Counted from the first letter of the stretch, positions 34,294 to 43,281 are shown. The stretch: 64,000 bases of DNA from Pseudomonas fluorescens (GCA_902825215.1 LR782234.1:1054001-1118000); one strand, 5' to 3'. The notes: a model not told the origin generated them from the letters alone. Program-made: numbers and translations.

Positions 34294-35798
34294 AGATTTT
34301 CCTCGCCGTCTTCTTCTTGCAGGGCGTGCAGTTGCAGCGTGTTCGAGTTCAGCGAGCCACGGCTGGCTTGCTCTTGTTGCAGCAGGCGGCGAGCTTCAGG
34401 CAGACGCTCGGGCGGCAATTGCGCCTCGAGGGTGGCAGCCAGCTCAGCGGCTTGCGGAGTGTTTTGCGCCTTGGCCAATTGGCTGAAGACGTACGCGTTC
34501 AGTGGGTCGGGCTTGGTGCCCTTGCCTTGGGAAAACAGTTGGGCGATGGCGAAGTCGGCGCTGTTCTGGCCGTTGCGCGCAGCGGTCAGCAGGTGATCGA
34601 GAGCCTTCTGCGGATAGACCTTGCCCAGGTAGCCACGGCGATAGATCTGGCCGAGGTAGTAATCGGCGGCGACTTCACGGCCGACGGCTTTCTGGAAATG
34701 TTCCTCGGCGACTTTCGCGTCAGCCGGGACCAGTTTGCCTTCGTAGTAGACCTTGCCCAGCAACAGTTCGGCGCGCGGCTGGTCGGCGGCGCGGCCGTTG
34801 TCCAGGTACTTCATCATCTGATCGACGTCGCCCATTTCCGGGAAGTCGTAGAGCAGTTGCGCGAGGCTGACCCACGCCGCCGGGTAGCCCGGAGCGATCG
34901 GCTCGAGCAGCGACTGCGCGGTTTTCTCGTCAGTCTTGCCCAGGGTCGAATCGGCGAGTACGCGGGCGACCGAATCAACGCGCTGCGCGGTGACGGTGCC
35001 ACGGCTGTAACCGGCCTGCATCTGCTTGATCAGCTCGGCCTGCTGCTCTGGCTGGCCACGTTTCTGGTAAACGGTGGCCAGTTCGACGTAGCAGATATCG
35101 GTGGTGTTGAGCGCGGCCTTGCAGATTTTTTCCACGTCATCCAGGTGCTGGTCGTAGGTACCCTGGGTGCGATACAGCAGCACCTGAGCCAGACCGGCTT
35201 CCGGGTAACCGGCTTTGCGCCACTGATCGATCTGCTGCTGGGCGTTGATGTTCGGGAAGCTGTGCGGGTATTGCAGATAGAGCATCGCCAGCGGAATCAA
35301 CGTATTGCCTTCGCCATTGGCGGCGGCTTTTTTCAGCAGGGTTTCGGCTTCGTGGTGCTCGGCTTCGGTCGAGCCCGGTTTGGCCACCAGCAGACGACCG
35401 AGACGGGCCTGGGCACGCGGCGACACGCTGGCCGCTGCGCGGTAAGTCGCTTCGGCCTGTTTCATTTGCGCCGGGTCACGGCTGTCGACCTGGATATCGG
35501 CCAGGCCAACTTGCGCCTCGCTGTAACCCAGGTCAGCCAGTTGCTGGTAGTTCTGCGCAGCGGTGGCGGTGTCGCCACGCTTGAGCGCTTCGTTGGCCAG
35601 ACGCTGGTCGGGCAGGCCGGCGCAACCGGCCAGAGAGACTGCGAGCGCCAAGGCACACATGGGGCCCTTGTGGGAGCTGGCTTGCCAGCGATTCAGGCGA
35701 CTCGGTGTTTCAGCAAGACCGCACTGATCCAATCGCTGGCAAGCCAGCTCCCACAGGGATCGCGGCGTTCTGAAGAGACTGGTAATAGTCACAGGCAT
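34290..35798 (-). CDS. algK: AlgK, outer-membrane lipoprotein of alginate export; 5' end carries a REP pair
   Basis: A TPR/Sel1-like lipoprotein scaffold that places AlgE. The mature part starts at the lipobox VSLAGC and reads [26 protein letters not shown], as in AlgK of other species. Repeats such as [30 protein letters not shown] and [25 protein letters not shown] follow, ending DGEENL. Oddity: between the expected start after alg44 (ATG 35798 or GTG 35792 with GAGG) and the hydrophobic [13 protein letters not shown], the frame reads through a complete REP pair (35665-35758), adding about 31 residues such as [12 protein letters not shown] and [12 protein letters not shown]. Either the protein has an unusual ~59-residue leader, or translation restarts at ATG 35660, which has AAGGG 4 nt upstream (456 aa) but then lacks a basic signal n-region. 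Confidence 0.94.
   Translation of the reverse strand: MPVTITSLFRTPRSLWELACQRLDQCGLAETPSRLNRWQASSHKGPMCALALAVSLAGCAGLPDQRLANEALKRGDTATAAQNYQQLADLGYSEAQVGLADIQVDSRDPAQMKQAEATYRAAASVSPRAQARLGRLLVAKPGSTEAEHHEAETLLKKAAANGEGNTLIPLAMLYLQYPHSFPNINAQQQIDQWRKAGYPEAGLAQVLLYRTQGTYDQHLDDVEKICKAALNTTDICYVELATVYQKRGQPEQQAELIKQMQAGYSRGTVTAQRVDSVARVLADSTLGKTDEKTAQSLLEPIAPGYPAAWVSLAQLLYDFPEMGDVDQMMKYLDNGRAADQPRAELLLGKVYYEGKLVPADAKVAEEHFQKAVGREVAADYYLGQIYRRGYLGKVYPQKALDHLLTAARNGQNSADFAIAQLFSQGKGTKPDPLNAYVFSQLAKAQNTPQAAELAATLEAQLPPERLPEARRLLQQEQASRGSLNSNTLQLHALQEEDGEENL
35665..35758. repeat. REP inverted pair (GGGAGCTGGCTTGCCAGC type) inside the algK frame
   Basis: GTGGGAGCTGGCTTGCCAGCGAT faces ATCGCTGGCAAGCCAGCTCCCAC with a 39-bp spacer. 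Same family as 46046-46135 and 47101-47173, which are intergenic; this copy lies in the 5' coding region of algK without breaking the frame. Confidence 0.92.
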
Positions 35799-35807
35799 GT
35801 CCTCGAC

Positions 35808-36977
35808 TTAAAGACCGGCAGCCATGGCTTTGTCGATCAGCCAGTTCAGGTTCGGGCCACGGTCGCTGTTCACTTCCACCGGGCGGCCGGCGAAGCTGCT
35901 GTCGAGCGGCTCGTCAGGCTGGATCTGCACGCGGATGTCGGAGGACAGGTCGGCGCTCTTCAGGCTGGTGCTGCTGACGATCTTGCCGGTGCGGGTCTTG
36001 TCTTCGCCGGCGATCTGGAAGCTCACTGGCGTACCCGGACGCACGTCGCCGAACTGGCGATAGGAGAAGCGTGCATCAACGGTGGCCTGGGTGTTGCGCG
36101 GCACCAATTGGAAGATCACGTCACCCTTGCTCGCGTACTGACCGTCGGCGACCAGTTGCTGGGTCACGGTGCAGTCGCAGGGCGAGGTCAGGGTGCCGGT
36201 CATTTGCTTGCCGAACAGTTCCTCAACCTTGGCCGGGGCCAGTTGGTCTTCGGCCAGATGACCCTTGAGCACGTCGAGCATGCTGGTGCTGAAGGTCGCC
36301 AGCGGCGCGCCTTTGGCGGCAACGCCGTCGGACTTGACCAGGCTCTGCACGGTGCCGTCACGCGGCATGGTGATGTTCATCCCCGGCACGCTGACCAGAC
36401 CGGCCTGGGCATGGCTGACGAAGTACATGCCATACACCGACTTGAAGATGAAACCGGCAGCGACCAGACCAACAGCGAAAATACCAGCGCTGAAAGTCAC
36501 GGCTTTCAGACGGCCGAACGCGGTCATGCCGGTGTCGTTGCTCTTGTTCTTGCGCGCCTTGGTGAAGTTGTCGCGCTGCAGGGTCGCCAGCACTTCGCCG
36601 ATGCTGACGATGTCGCCGGCCAGGTGCGAAGTGATCAGGTGGCGCAGGGTGGAAATGTCCTGCGGCTCAAGGTTCTGGAACTGGCAGCCGGCACGGCCGG
36701 TGGCGCGATCGAAGGAACGCACCTGCAGTTCAACGTCCATGGCCAGGCCGAGGTTGTCGATGACAAATTGCAGACGCGCCTTGTACACCTCGCCGATGGT
36801 CAGCGGCATCTGCCCGGCGTTGAACGCCAGACCGCCAGCCGACAGGTCCAAAACCCGCGCTTCGACCGGAGTCCGGTCAGGGCCGAAGAAACGCAGCTTG
36901 GCCGGGATTTTCACGCGAGCGTGCTGGCGCTGGGCTTCGGATTCATGCACTACGTTGACGTTGACGGCGGTATTCAT
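35808..36977 (-). CDS. alg44: Alg44, c-di-GMP-binding PilZ co-polymerase subunit
   Basis: A 389-aa inner-membrane protein that activates the Alg8 polymerase when bound to c-di-GMP. The cytoplasmic PilZ domain has Arg17 and Arg21 (QRQHAR) and Asp44/Ser46 (DLSAGG), the nucleotide-binding residues at the same numbers as in P. aeruginosa. A membrane helix lies near 155-178 (TFSAGIFAVGLVAAGFIFKSVYG). A periplasmic HlyD-like domain follows (SVPGMNITMPRDGTVQSLVKSDGVAAKGAPLATF, TSPCDCTVTQQLVADGQYASKGDVIFQLV). The gene starts 35 bp after alg8 ends. Confidence 0.97.
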   Translation of the reverse strand: MNTAVNVNVVHESEAQRQHARVKIPAKLRFFGPDRTPVEARVLDLSAGGLAFNAGQMPLTIGEVYKARLQFVIDNLGLAMDVELQVRSFDRATGRAGCQFQNLEPQDISTLRHLITSHLAGDIVSIGEVLATLQRDNFTKARKNKSNDTGMTAFGRLKAVTFSAGIFAVGLVAAGFIFKSVYGMYFVSHAQAGLVSVPGMNITMPRDGTVQSLVKSDGVAAKGAPLATFSTSMLDVLKGHLAEDQLAPAKVEELFGKQMTGTLTSPCDCTVTQQLVADGQYASKGDVIFQLVPRNTQATVDARFSYRQFGDVRPGTPVSFQIAGEDKTRTGKIVSSTSLKSADLSSDIRVQIQPDEPLDSSFAGRPVEVNSDRGPNLNWLIDKAMAAGL

Positions 36978-37012
36978 AGGGGCGATTTCCTTGTTAATTC
37001 AATAGGAGCGGG

Positions 37013-38494
37013 TCAGACCATCATCAGCAGCACGGCGACAAAAATGCTGCCGGCGGAGAAGGTCATGGTCCGAGACGACCAGGTGTTGAACCAACGTTGA
37101 AAGCTGGCGAGGTCACGGGTCAGGGATGTGGGCTGGCGAGTCCACGATTGCTGGTCGAGGCGGAAGAACACGTAGATCTTCACCAGCGCGCCAACGATCT
37201 GGTTGTAATACAGAATCGCCGGGTAAGCCGGGCCGATACGGTGGCCGGAACACGACAGCAACAGCGTCAGGATCAGGCGGGTGATGCCGATCCACAGCAG
37301 GTACACGAGGATGAACGCGGTGCCGTACTTGAAGCTGGCGATCAGCGCCACGGTCAGACCGAGCAGGGAAGTCCACATCGACACACGCTGGTCGAACAGC
37401 ACCACCGAAGTGAACGCGCCGAGACGACGGATACCCAGGCCGAGTGCACGCGAGTTCTGCCGCAGGTTGTTGCCGTACCAGCGGAACATCAGCTTGCGGC
37501 TGGCCTTGATGAAGCTCTTTTCCGGCGGGTGTTCAACGGTGTTGATCGCCGCGTCCGGTACGTAGAAGGTGTCATAACCCAGGCGCATCAGGCTGAACCA
37601 GCTCGACTTGTCGTCGCCGGTGAGAAATTTGAAGCGGCCCAGGCGCCAGTGTTGCAGCGAGTCGCTTTCAACGTCGGCGATGAACTCCGGATTGGTCACC
37701 ACGGATGCTTTGAACACCGACATACGACCGGTCATGGTCAGTACGCGCTTGGACAGGGCCATCGAGCACATGTTGATGTGGCGCTGGGCGAAACGCAGCT
37801 TGTGCCATTCGCTCATGATGTAGCCGCCGCGCACTTCGCAGAATTCGTTGGTGGTCAGGCCGCCGACGTTGCCGAACAGCTGGAACCACGGCACGGTCTT
37901 GCGCACGACGCCTTCGCCGAGCACGGTGTCGCCGTCGATCACGGCCACTACGGCACGGTCATCCGGCAGGTGACGGGAGATCGCGCGGAAACCGAAGGCC
38001 AGGCCATCGCGCTTGCCGGTGCCGGGAATGCGCACGAAGTCGAGCTTGACCCGCTCCGGCGGATTCATCCGTGCCCACAGCGCCTTGACCAGCAGCTCGT
38101 CGGACATTTCCACGATCGAGCAGACGATGGTGGTCGGCAGATCGCAATCGATGGCTTCGCGGATCACCGAGCTGTAGACCTGCGCGGTGGTCAGCGCGTC
38201 AATACGGAAACTGGTGACCATCAGAAACACATGCGATGGATCGGCGGCCTTGCCCAGCTTGCGCACTTTGCGACGCAGATGCGGGTAGACGATGTAGAGA
38301 AAAATCATGCCGCGCACAAAGTGCGTTGCACCCATCGAGTAGCGCCAGATACCCACGGCGCCAATCAGGAAAATGAAGTCCTTCGACTCGGAGTCGAATG
38401 TGGACGTGGGCAGCATCAAGGCCAGGCCCATCAGCAGACTGAGATAAAAAAGCCAGCCGGCTGATTGCAGAAAAAAATGTTTGAGCTTGGTCAT
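37013..38494 (-). CDS. alg8: Alg8, mannuronan synthase (GT2 polymerase)
   Basis: A 493-aa inner-membrane glycosyltransferase family 2 enzyme joining GDP-mannuronate units. N-terminal helices ([33 protein letters not shown]) precede the cytoplasmic domain, with [12 protein letters not shown] (metal-binding DxD), [21 protein letters not shown] (catalytic Asp) and a C-terminal RxxRW-like [12 protein letters not shown]. Further helices follow ([40 protein letters not shown]). The ATG at 38494 ([10 protein letters not shown]) gives the family length; MTV.. at 38503 is an alternative. Confidence 0.96.
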   Translation of the reverse strand: MTKLKHFFLQSAGWLFYLSLLMGLALMLPTSTFDSESKDFIFLIGAVGIWRYSMGATHFVRGMIFLYIVYPHLRRKVRKLGKAADPSHVFLMVTSFRIDALTTAQVYSSVIREAIDCDLPTTIVCSIVEMSDELLVKALWARMNPPERVKLDFVRIPGTGKRDGLAFGFRAISRHLPDDRAVVAVIDGDTVLGEGVVRKTVPWFQLFGNVGGLTTNEFCEVRGGYIMSEWHKLRFAQRHINMCSMALSKRVLTMTGRMSVFKASVVTNPEFIADVESDSLQHWRLGRFKFLTGDDKSSWFSLMRLGYDTFYVPDAAINTVEHPPEKSFIKASRKLMFRWYGNNLRQNSRALGLGIRRLGAFTSVVLFDQRVSMWTSLLGLTVALIASFKYGTAFILVYLLWIGITRLILTLLLSCSGHRIGPAYPAILYYNQIVGALVKIYVFFRLDQQSWTRQPTSLTRDLASFQRWFNTWSSRTMTFSAGSIFVAVLLMMV

Positions 38495-38518
38495 AACCGT
38501 CATCCGAAGGTAAGGGAA

Positions 38519-38590
38519 GCCGCAAGTTGCAAGCTTCAAGCTGCAAGCCAATCGCGTTGACTTGCAGCTCGACGCTTGTCGCTTGGCGCT
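38519..38590. repeat. REP-like element, GCTTGCAGCTTGAAGC type, between algD and alg8
   Basis: GCCGCAAGTTGCAAGCTTCAAGCTGCAAGCC and an inverted GACTTGCAGCTCGACGCTTGTCGCTTGGCG arm fill the short algD-alg8 gap. Confidence 0.75.
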
Positions 38591-38593
38591 GCG

Positions 38594-39910
38594 TTACCAG
38601 CAAATACCTTCGGTGCGGCTACCGGCGCTGGTGGCCTTGGACATGAAGCCCACCAGGTCGATGACTTGCTTGCCCTGCGGCGCTTCCTGGGCCAGCGAAC
38701 GGAATTTCTCGTCGCGGTTGCCGAGGATGATCACGTCGGAGTTGTCGATCACCGAATCGAAGTCCGAGTTGAGCAGGGACGATACGTGCGGGATTTTCGA
38801 CTCGATGTAGTCTTTGTTCGCGCCGTGAACACGGGCGTACTCGACGTTGCTGTCGTAGATGCTCAGGTCGTAACCCTTGCCGATCAGCATTTCGGCCAGT
38901 TCGACCAGCGGGCTTTCGCGCAGATCGTCGGTGCCGGCCTTGAAGCTCAGACCGAGCAGGGCGACTTTGCGTTTTTCATGGCTTTCAACGATGTCGAAAG
39001 CGTTCTGCACTTGCGATTCGTTACTGCGCATCAGCGAGTTCAGCAGCGGCGCTTCGACGTCCAGCGAACCGGCGCGGTAGGTCAGGGCGCGGACGTCTTT
39101 TGGCAGGCACGAGCCGCCGAAGGCGAAGCCTGGGCGCATGTAGTACTGGGACAGGTTGAGGGTCTTGTCCTGGCAGACCACTTCCATCACTTCACGACCA
39201 TCGACGCCGACCGCTTTGGCGATGTTGCCGATCTCGTTGGCGAAGGTCACTTTGGTCGCGTGCCAGACGTTGCAGGTGTACTTGATCATTTCGGCAACGG
39301 CGATGTCCTTGCGGATGATCGGTGCGTCGAGTTCTTCGTACAGCGATTGCAGAACGTCACCGGAGGCGGTGTCGAACTCGCCGATGACCGTCATCGGTGG
39401 CTGATCGTAGTCGGCGATCGCGGTGGATTCGCGCAGGAACTCAGGGTTGACCGCAACGCCGAAGTCGACGCCGGCTTTCTTGCCCGAGCAGTCTTCAAGA
39501 ATCGGGATGACGACGTTGGCAACGGTGCCTGGCAGCACGGTGCTGCGCACGACGATGGTGTGACGGGTGGTTTTTTCACGCAGAACAAAACCGATCTCGC
39601 GGCATACCGCTTCGATGTAGTTGAGTTCCAGGTCGCCGTTCTTTTTGCTCGGTGTACCGACGCAGATCATCGACAGATCGGTGTCGCGAATGGCTTCGGC
39701 GAAGTTGGTCGTGCCGCGCAGACGACCGGTCTGGATTCCCTGTTGTAGAAGTTCGCCCAGACCCGGTTCAACGATCGGCGATTTGCCGGCATTGATCATG
39801 TCGATCTTGTCTTTGGCAACATCGACGCCAACTACGTCATGGCCCCGTGCAGACAGGCAACCGGCACATACTGCGCCAACGTAACCCAAACCAAATATGC
39901 TGATGCGCAT
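38594..39910 (-). CDS. algD: AlgD, GDP-mannose 6-dehydrogenase
   Basis: A 438-aa cytoplasmic enzyme making GDP-mannuronate, the committed and rate-limiting step. NAD-binding FGLGYVGAVCAGCLSARGH is at the N-terminus. VNPEFLRES, the FANEIGNIAK helix and FGGSCLPKDVRALTY with catalytic Cys268 (same number as P. aeruginosa) follow, then the C-terminal LLGLSFKAGTDDLRESP. AGAGGT lies 8 nt before the ATG at 39910. It is the first gene of the operon and has an 0.8-kb upstream region with a probable AlgU promoter. Confidence 0.97.
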   Translation of the reverse strand: MRISIFGLGYVGAVCAGCLSARGHDVVGVDVAKDKIDMINAGKSPIVEPGLGELLQQGIQTGRLRGTTNFAEAIRDTDLSMICVGTPSKKNGDLELNYIEAVCREIGFVLREKTTRHTIVVRSTVLPGTVANVVIPILEDCSGKKAGVDFGVAVNPEFLRESTAIADYDQPPMTVIGEFDTASGDVLQSLYEELDAPIIRKDIAVAEMIKYTCNVWHATKVTFANEIGNIAKAVGVDGREVMEVVCQDKTLNLSQYYMRPGFAFGGSCLPKDVRALTYRAGSLDVEAPLLNSLMRSNESQVQNAFDIVESHEKRKVALLGLSFKAGTDDLRESPLVELAEMLIGKGYDLSIYDSNVEYARVHGANKDYIESKIPHVSSLLNSDFDSVIDNSDVIILGNRDEKFRSLAQEAPQGKQVIDLVGFMSKATSAGSRTEGICW

Positions 39911-40274
39911 CGCAATTACCTCTGTATATATCAGGCCTTAGAGGCCGGAGTTAATGGTGTTCAGCGGACACTAGTGCACTCGAAAGTGCGGCTTACAGGC
40001 GCCACAATGCCGTGTGCAGGCATACTAAGTTTCGAGTGTCTAAATAAGTGCACTCAAGATGTGCGCAACCAGGCCTTATTGTTATGACTTGCCCTGTTAT
40101 GCAGCGGGTCTTCTTTCTGAAGACTCTTGTGCAATCTTCTTGCGCGCTTGATGCGGGGATGAAAATCCCTGTAAATCAAGCGGTTCAGTGCTCAGGCGAG
40201 CACGTTTAAAGGGTACGACCATGGCCTTTGCAGGGGATATCAATGGTGCGTATCGCCTGTCCATCGTTTCGTTT

Positions 40275-40303
40275 TCAGACCCGTTAGTCATCTAGTCAAG
40301 TTG
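40275..40303 (-). promoter_or_regulatory. Candidate AlgU (sigma-22) promoter of the alginate operon
   Basis: On the minus strand CAACTT, 18 nt, TCTGA resembles the AlgU/sigma-E consensus GAACTT-N16/17-TCTGA (one -35 mismatch, spacer one longer). Transcription would start near 40268, about 358 nt before the algD ATG; the P. aeruginosa algD leader is about 367 nt. A CCGTTAGTC at 40281-40289 (plus strand), 8 of 9 with the AlgR core CCGTTCGTC, lies in the spacer. Confidence 0.55.
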
Positions 40304-40532
40304 CTGTGACAACTTGGTTACATGGCTATCAGTCCTGCGTAAGTTATCTCGTACAAACTCGCCGAGAATCGTTACCGGTGGTATGAGCTACGCATTTGGA
40401 CATAGTTCCAGCCCGCTCATCGTGCCACCTGAAATTTTTTGAAATATTGGTAAAGATGGCACTGCTTTCAATTTGATAGCACTTGCGATTTCGCCCTTTA
40501 GTTCTGGGGCTATAAGCGCGCTAGATAGTTTT

Positions 40533-40569
40533 GTGCCACTACTGCAAAAAAATTTAGGTGCCACTACTG
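40533..40569. repeat. 25-bp-spaced direct repeat GTGCCACTACTG upstream of algD
   Basis: Two identical 12-mers followed by A-runs (at 40533 and 40558), with a related CGTGCCACCTGAAA near 40420. They lie about 265-290 bp upstream of the candidate algD promoter, so they could be activator sites; no regulator is assigned. Confidence 0.5.
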
Positions 40570-40719
40570 AAAAAACCGACGAGTGTCGAGTGAAAGAAAT
40601 CTCAGAAAAGACAGGGGTATTTTTCTGGCGCCATTAAACTGGCGAAATACAGCGGGGGATTTCTGACATCGTGCGAGGTGCACGACTCCAGATGAAAAGA
40701 GTCGTGCATTGGGCGTGCT

Positions 40720-41499
40720 TTATTCCGGGGCGTGATCGCGCATAAACACCAGATTTTCGGGTTTCGACTGCTCGGCGCTGTAGCGATAACCCTGCACATC
40801 GAAGTGCTTGAGCTGCGCCGGATCGTTGATCTTTTCCTGAATCACGAAACGGCTCATCAGACCGCGGGCTTTTTTCGCGTAGAAACTGATGATCTTGTAT
40901 TGGCCGTTCTTCTGGTCCTTGAACTCGGTATTGATGATCCGCGCGTTCAGGGCGGTGCGTTTGACGGCCGAGAAGTACTCGTTGGAGGCGAGGTTGAGCA
41001 ACACATCATCGCCTTGTTCAGCCAGCGCTTCGTTGAGCCATTCGCTGATGCGCATGCCCCAGAAAGCATAGAGGTCTTTGCCCCGGGCGTTGGCCAGTTT
41101 GGTGCCCATTTCCAGGCGATAGGCTTGCATCAGGTCGAGGGGGCGCAGCAAGCCATAAAGGCCGGAAAGCATGCGCAGGTGTTTTTGTGCGTAATCAAAA
41201 TCGGCTTCACTGAAGGATTGCGCATCCAGACCGGTATAGACGTCACCCTTGAAGGCGAGCAATGCCTGCTTGGCATTCTCTGGCGTGAACGCTGGCGTCC
41301 AACTGCCGAAGCGCGCGGCGTTGAGCCCGCCGATCTTGTCCGATACGTGCATCAGCTCGCTGATCTGCGCCGGGCTCAGCTCGCGCAATTGCTGGATCAG
41401 TTCCTGGGAATGGTCCAGGTATTGCGGCTGGGTAAAGCGCTGGGTCGCCGGCGGTGTTTCGTAGTCGAGGGTCTTGGCGGGGGAAATCACCATCAGCAT
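40720..41499 (-). CDS. yaaA: YaaA family peroxide-stress protein (DUF328/UPF0246)
   Basis: A 259-aa cytoplasmic protein. [17 protein letters not shown] is the invariant family opening. [69 protein letters not shown] and [11 protein letters not shown] are family blocks. E. coli YaaA lowers intracellular iron and limits DNA damage under peroxide and has a DNA-binding fold. AAAGGAG lies just before the ATG. It ends 221 bp into the AT-rich region upstream of algD (both minus strand), so it is not part of the alginate operon unless read through. Confidence 0.93.
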   Translation of the reverse strand: MLMVISPAKTLDYETPPATQRFTQPQYLDHSQELIQQLRELSPAQISELMHVSDKIGGLNAARFGSWTPAFTPENAKQALLAFKGDVYTGLDAQSFSEADFDYAQKHLRMLSGLYGLLRPLDLMQAYRLEMGTKLANARGKDLYAFWGMRISEWLNEALAEQGDDVLLNLASNEYFSAVKRTALNARIINTEFKDQKNGQYKIISFYAKKARGLMSRFVIQEKINDPAQLKHFDVQGYRYSAEQSKPENLVFMRDHAPE

Positions 41500-41593
41500 G
41501 AAGTCGTCTCCTTTAATCGTGGGGGCGATTCTAGGGGGTTGGCGGGGTTGACTCCAGCTATCAAGTCCATAGGTGATCGACGGCTCTGTGCCA

Positions 41594-41703
41594 GATCGTT
41601 CCCACGCTCCGCGTGGGAATGCAGCCCGTGACGCTCTGCGTCACAGCGATCGAGCGCAGAGCGTCCGGGGAGGCGTTACCACGCGGAGCGTGGGGAACGA
41701 TCA
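41594..41703. repeat. Long palindromic repeat (TCGTTCCCACGC family)
   Basis: GATCGTTCCCACGCTCCGCG to CGTGGGGAACGATC with inner GACGCTCTGCGTC / GCGCAGAGCGTC arms; second copy of the element at 18791-18899. It occupies the gap between divergent yaaA and the deacetylase-like gene. Confidence 0.88.
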
Positions 41704-41719
41704 TCCAAACCAATATCAG

Positions 41720-41756
41720 CTCCCTCTCCCCTTGGGAGAGGGCTGGGGTGAGGGTA
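41720..41756. repeat. Single CTCTCCC/GGGAGAG repeat unit
   Basis: CTCCCTCTCCCCTTGGGAGAGGGCTGGGGTGAGGG, half of the composite seen at 11645 and 28420. With the preceding repeat it accounts for most of the 319 bp between yaaA and the next gene. Confidence 0.8.
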
Positions 41757-41818
41757 GCGACCTTGAACCATGCACATCAGCTATAGTGCCGCGCGGGTTT
41801 TGTTATGGAGACGTCCCC

Positions 41819-42943
41819 TTGCGCATTGTTCTTTTATTCACCGCCTGGCTGTTGAGTTTCGCTGTCGTCGCCGCGCCCGGTGATCCGGCGACGCTGGATC
41901 GCACGACCTGGCCAGAGCAGCTCAGCAGTCCGACCCTGTTCGACGTCGCCTCACGCGCAGAAATCCTGATGTTCGCCCGTGGCCTGCTCGGCACCGAATC
42001 GATCGACGAGGCCGCATTGGCCCAGCGCCTCGGGCTGCGCACGGTCAACATCGACGCGGTCAATCAACTGCGCCAACGTCTCTGGCAGCGCCTGCTCGCC
42101 AATTACAACTACGCCCAGCAAAGCTGTGACCAGGACGCCTCGTTCTGCTTCCTCGTCGAAGACCTGCCGACCCTGCGTGAGCAAGCCGCCAAGTTCGTGG
42201 TCAGCGACGACAGCTATTACACCAAGTGGGCCGAACCGAGCCGGATCTTCCATCTGCAGTACCTGGATGAACTGCTGCGCAAGGCCGCGTTGTTCCCGCA
42301 AACCAGCAGCGAGGTCGATCGTTTCGGCGACTACGAGCGCAACGGCGACGACATGCACGATCGCCTGTTTCTGCTGACCTTCGACAGCGCCGCCAACGTC
42401 CAGCCGGACAACACCGACTGGCTCACAGAATACCTGCGCAAATCCAATATGAGCGGGACATTCTTCGTCTTGGGCAAGGATATTCAGGCGCGGCTGGCGG
42501 ATCGCTCGGTCAGCAGCCTGCAAGCGAGTTTCTCGACGCAGTGCGTGGGTGTGCAAGGCTGGGAGTTCCGCTCCCACAGCCACTGGCAGGACTGGCAGGA
42601 CTCGGTACGGCGCAGTGCCGATCTGGTGAAGAGCAAATTGCCGGAAAACTACGTGCCGCTGTTCCGCCCGCCCGAAGGCCAGCGTCGCAGCGATGCGCAA
42701 GGTTTCTTCAATGCCCAGGGCCTGCAAGTGGCGCTGTGGGACATCGATGCTCAGGACGGCGCTGGCAGACTCAAGGGCCCGGCGAGCGCGCAGCGGGTCA
42801 TGACCCTGATGCTGTTGTGGCGCCACGGGGTGATCAATTTCAACATGAAACAGGATGCGGTGAAGACCGCGTTGCCGTGGCTGATCACGCAAACCGCGCA
42901 AAGCGGCATTGGCTGGGAAGACTGTCAGGACGCGTTTCGATGA
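41819..42943 (+). CDS. Secreted polysaccharide deacetylase-like protein
   Basis: A 374-aa exported protein. The start is a TTG at 41819 with GGAG 8 nt upstream, giving the signal peptide MRIVLLFTAWLLSFAVVA|APGD; no ATG fits. The C-terminal half resembles NodB-type carbohydrate esterases: FLLTFDSA (first Asp position), TEYLRKSNMSGTFFVLGKDI, WEFRSHSHWQDW (the HSxxH metal pair appears as SHSHWQD), PLFRPPEGQR, VALWDIDAQDG. The N-terminal ~190 residues (SRAEILMFARGLLGTESIDEAALAQRLGL) are not recognised. It may modify a cell-surface or exopolysaccharide; closeness to the alginate operon may be chance, since alginate is not N-acetylated. Confidence 0.8.
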   Translation: MRIVLLFTAWLLSFAVVAAPGDPATLDRTTWPEQLSSPTLFDVASRAEILMFARGLLGTESIDEAALAQRLGLRTVNIDAVNQLRQRLWQRLLANYNYAQQSCDQDASFCFLVEDLPTLREQAAKFVVSDDSYYTKWAEPSRIFHLQYLDELLRKAALFPQTSSEVDRFGDYERNGDDMHDRLFLLTFDSAANVQPDNTDWLTEYLRKSNMSGTFFVLGKDIQARLADRSVSSLQASFSTQCVGVQGWEFRSHSHWQDWQDSVRRSADLVKSKLPENYVPLFRPPEGQRRSDAQGFFNAQGLQVALWDIDAQDGAGRLKGPASAQRVMTLMLLWRHGVINFNMKQDAVKTALPWLITQTAQSGIGWEDCQDAFR

Positions 42944-43281
42944 CTAGCACCAAAAGCCCCGTAAACATTGGGCTTTGGGCAATTTTTCGAAGGGGTTCGA
43001 TGCAGGCGGACTTCCGACTTTAGCGGTGTCTGGTGAGTCCGCCAAGGGCTTTTCGTCACTCTGCAAAATAAACTTAAAAAAACCGTCAAAGTACTTTTTT
43101 ATGTCATCGGTTTTGGAGTATTACGAAGACAGACCGCCGAAACCTGCAACACAGGTGGCGTCTTCCAAGACCCGTTTGTTTGCAGTCACTTGAATCTCCG
43201 CAGGTGAGATTTCGGCAGTCACTTCGAGGCGCAGCACCGCTCAGGTATTGCGTCTACTGGCTCTGACATAGGTGACCGAGT
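42944..43281. other. 338-bp gap with a weak hairpin, no gene seen
   Basis: Just after the deacetylase stop, AAAGCCC (42953) can pair with GGGCTTT (42970), but only a broken T-run follows (AATTTTT, 42981), so termination is uncertain. The rest holds the probable phoH promoter region; I see no further feature. Confidence 0.4.

Larger units (their letters stand above)
39911..40719. other. algD leader and upstream regulatory region (no gene)
   Basis: About 810 bp without a credible gene and clearly AT-richer than its surroundings, especially 40310-40620. The proximal part would be the algD 5' leader. It contains a GCACT-CGAA-AGTGC hairpin (39976-39989), a longer alternative pairing CACTCGAAA (39977-39985) with TTTCGAGTG (40030-40038), and AGTGCACTC twice (39973, 40047). 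The distal part is where AlgR, AmrZ, AlgB and IHF bind in P. aeruginosa; I could not assign most sites. Confidence 0.7.

Noticed and set aside
34317..37100. 927-codon plus-strand frame across algK and alg44
   Set aside because: It spans two well-identified minus-strand genes and their junction; no recognisable domain.
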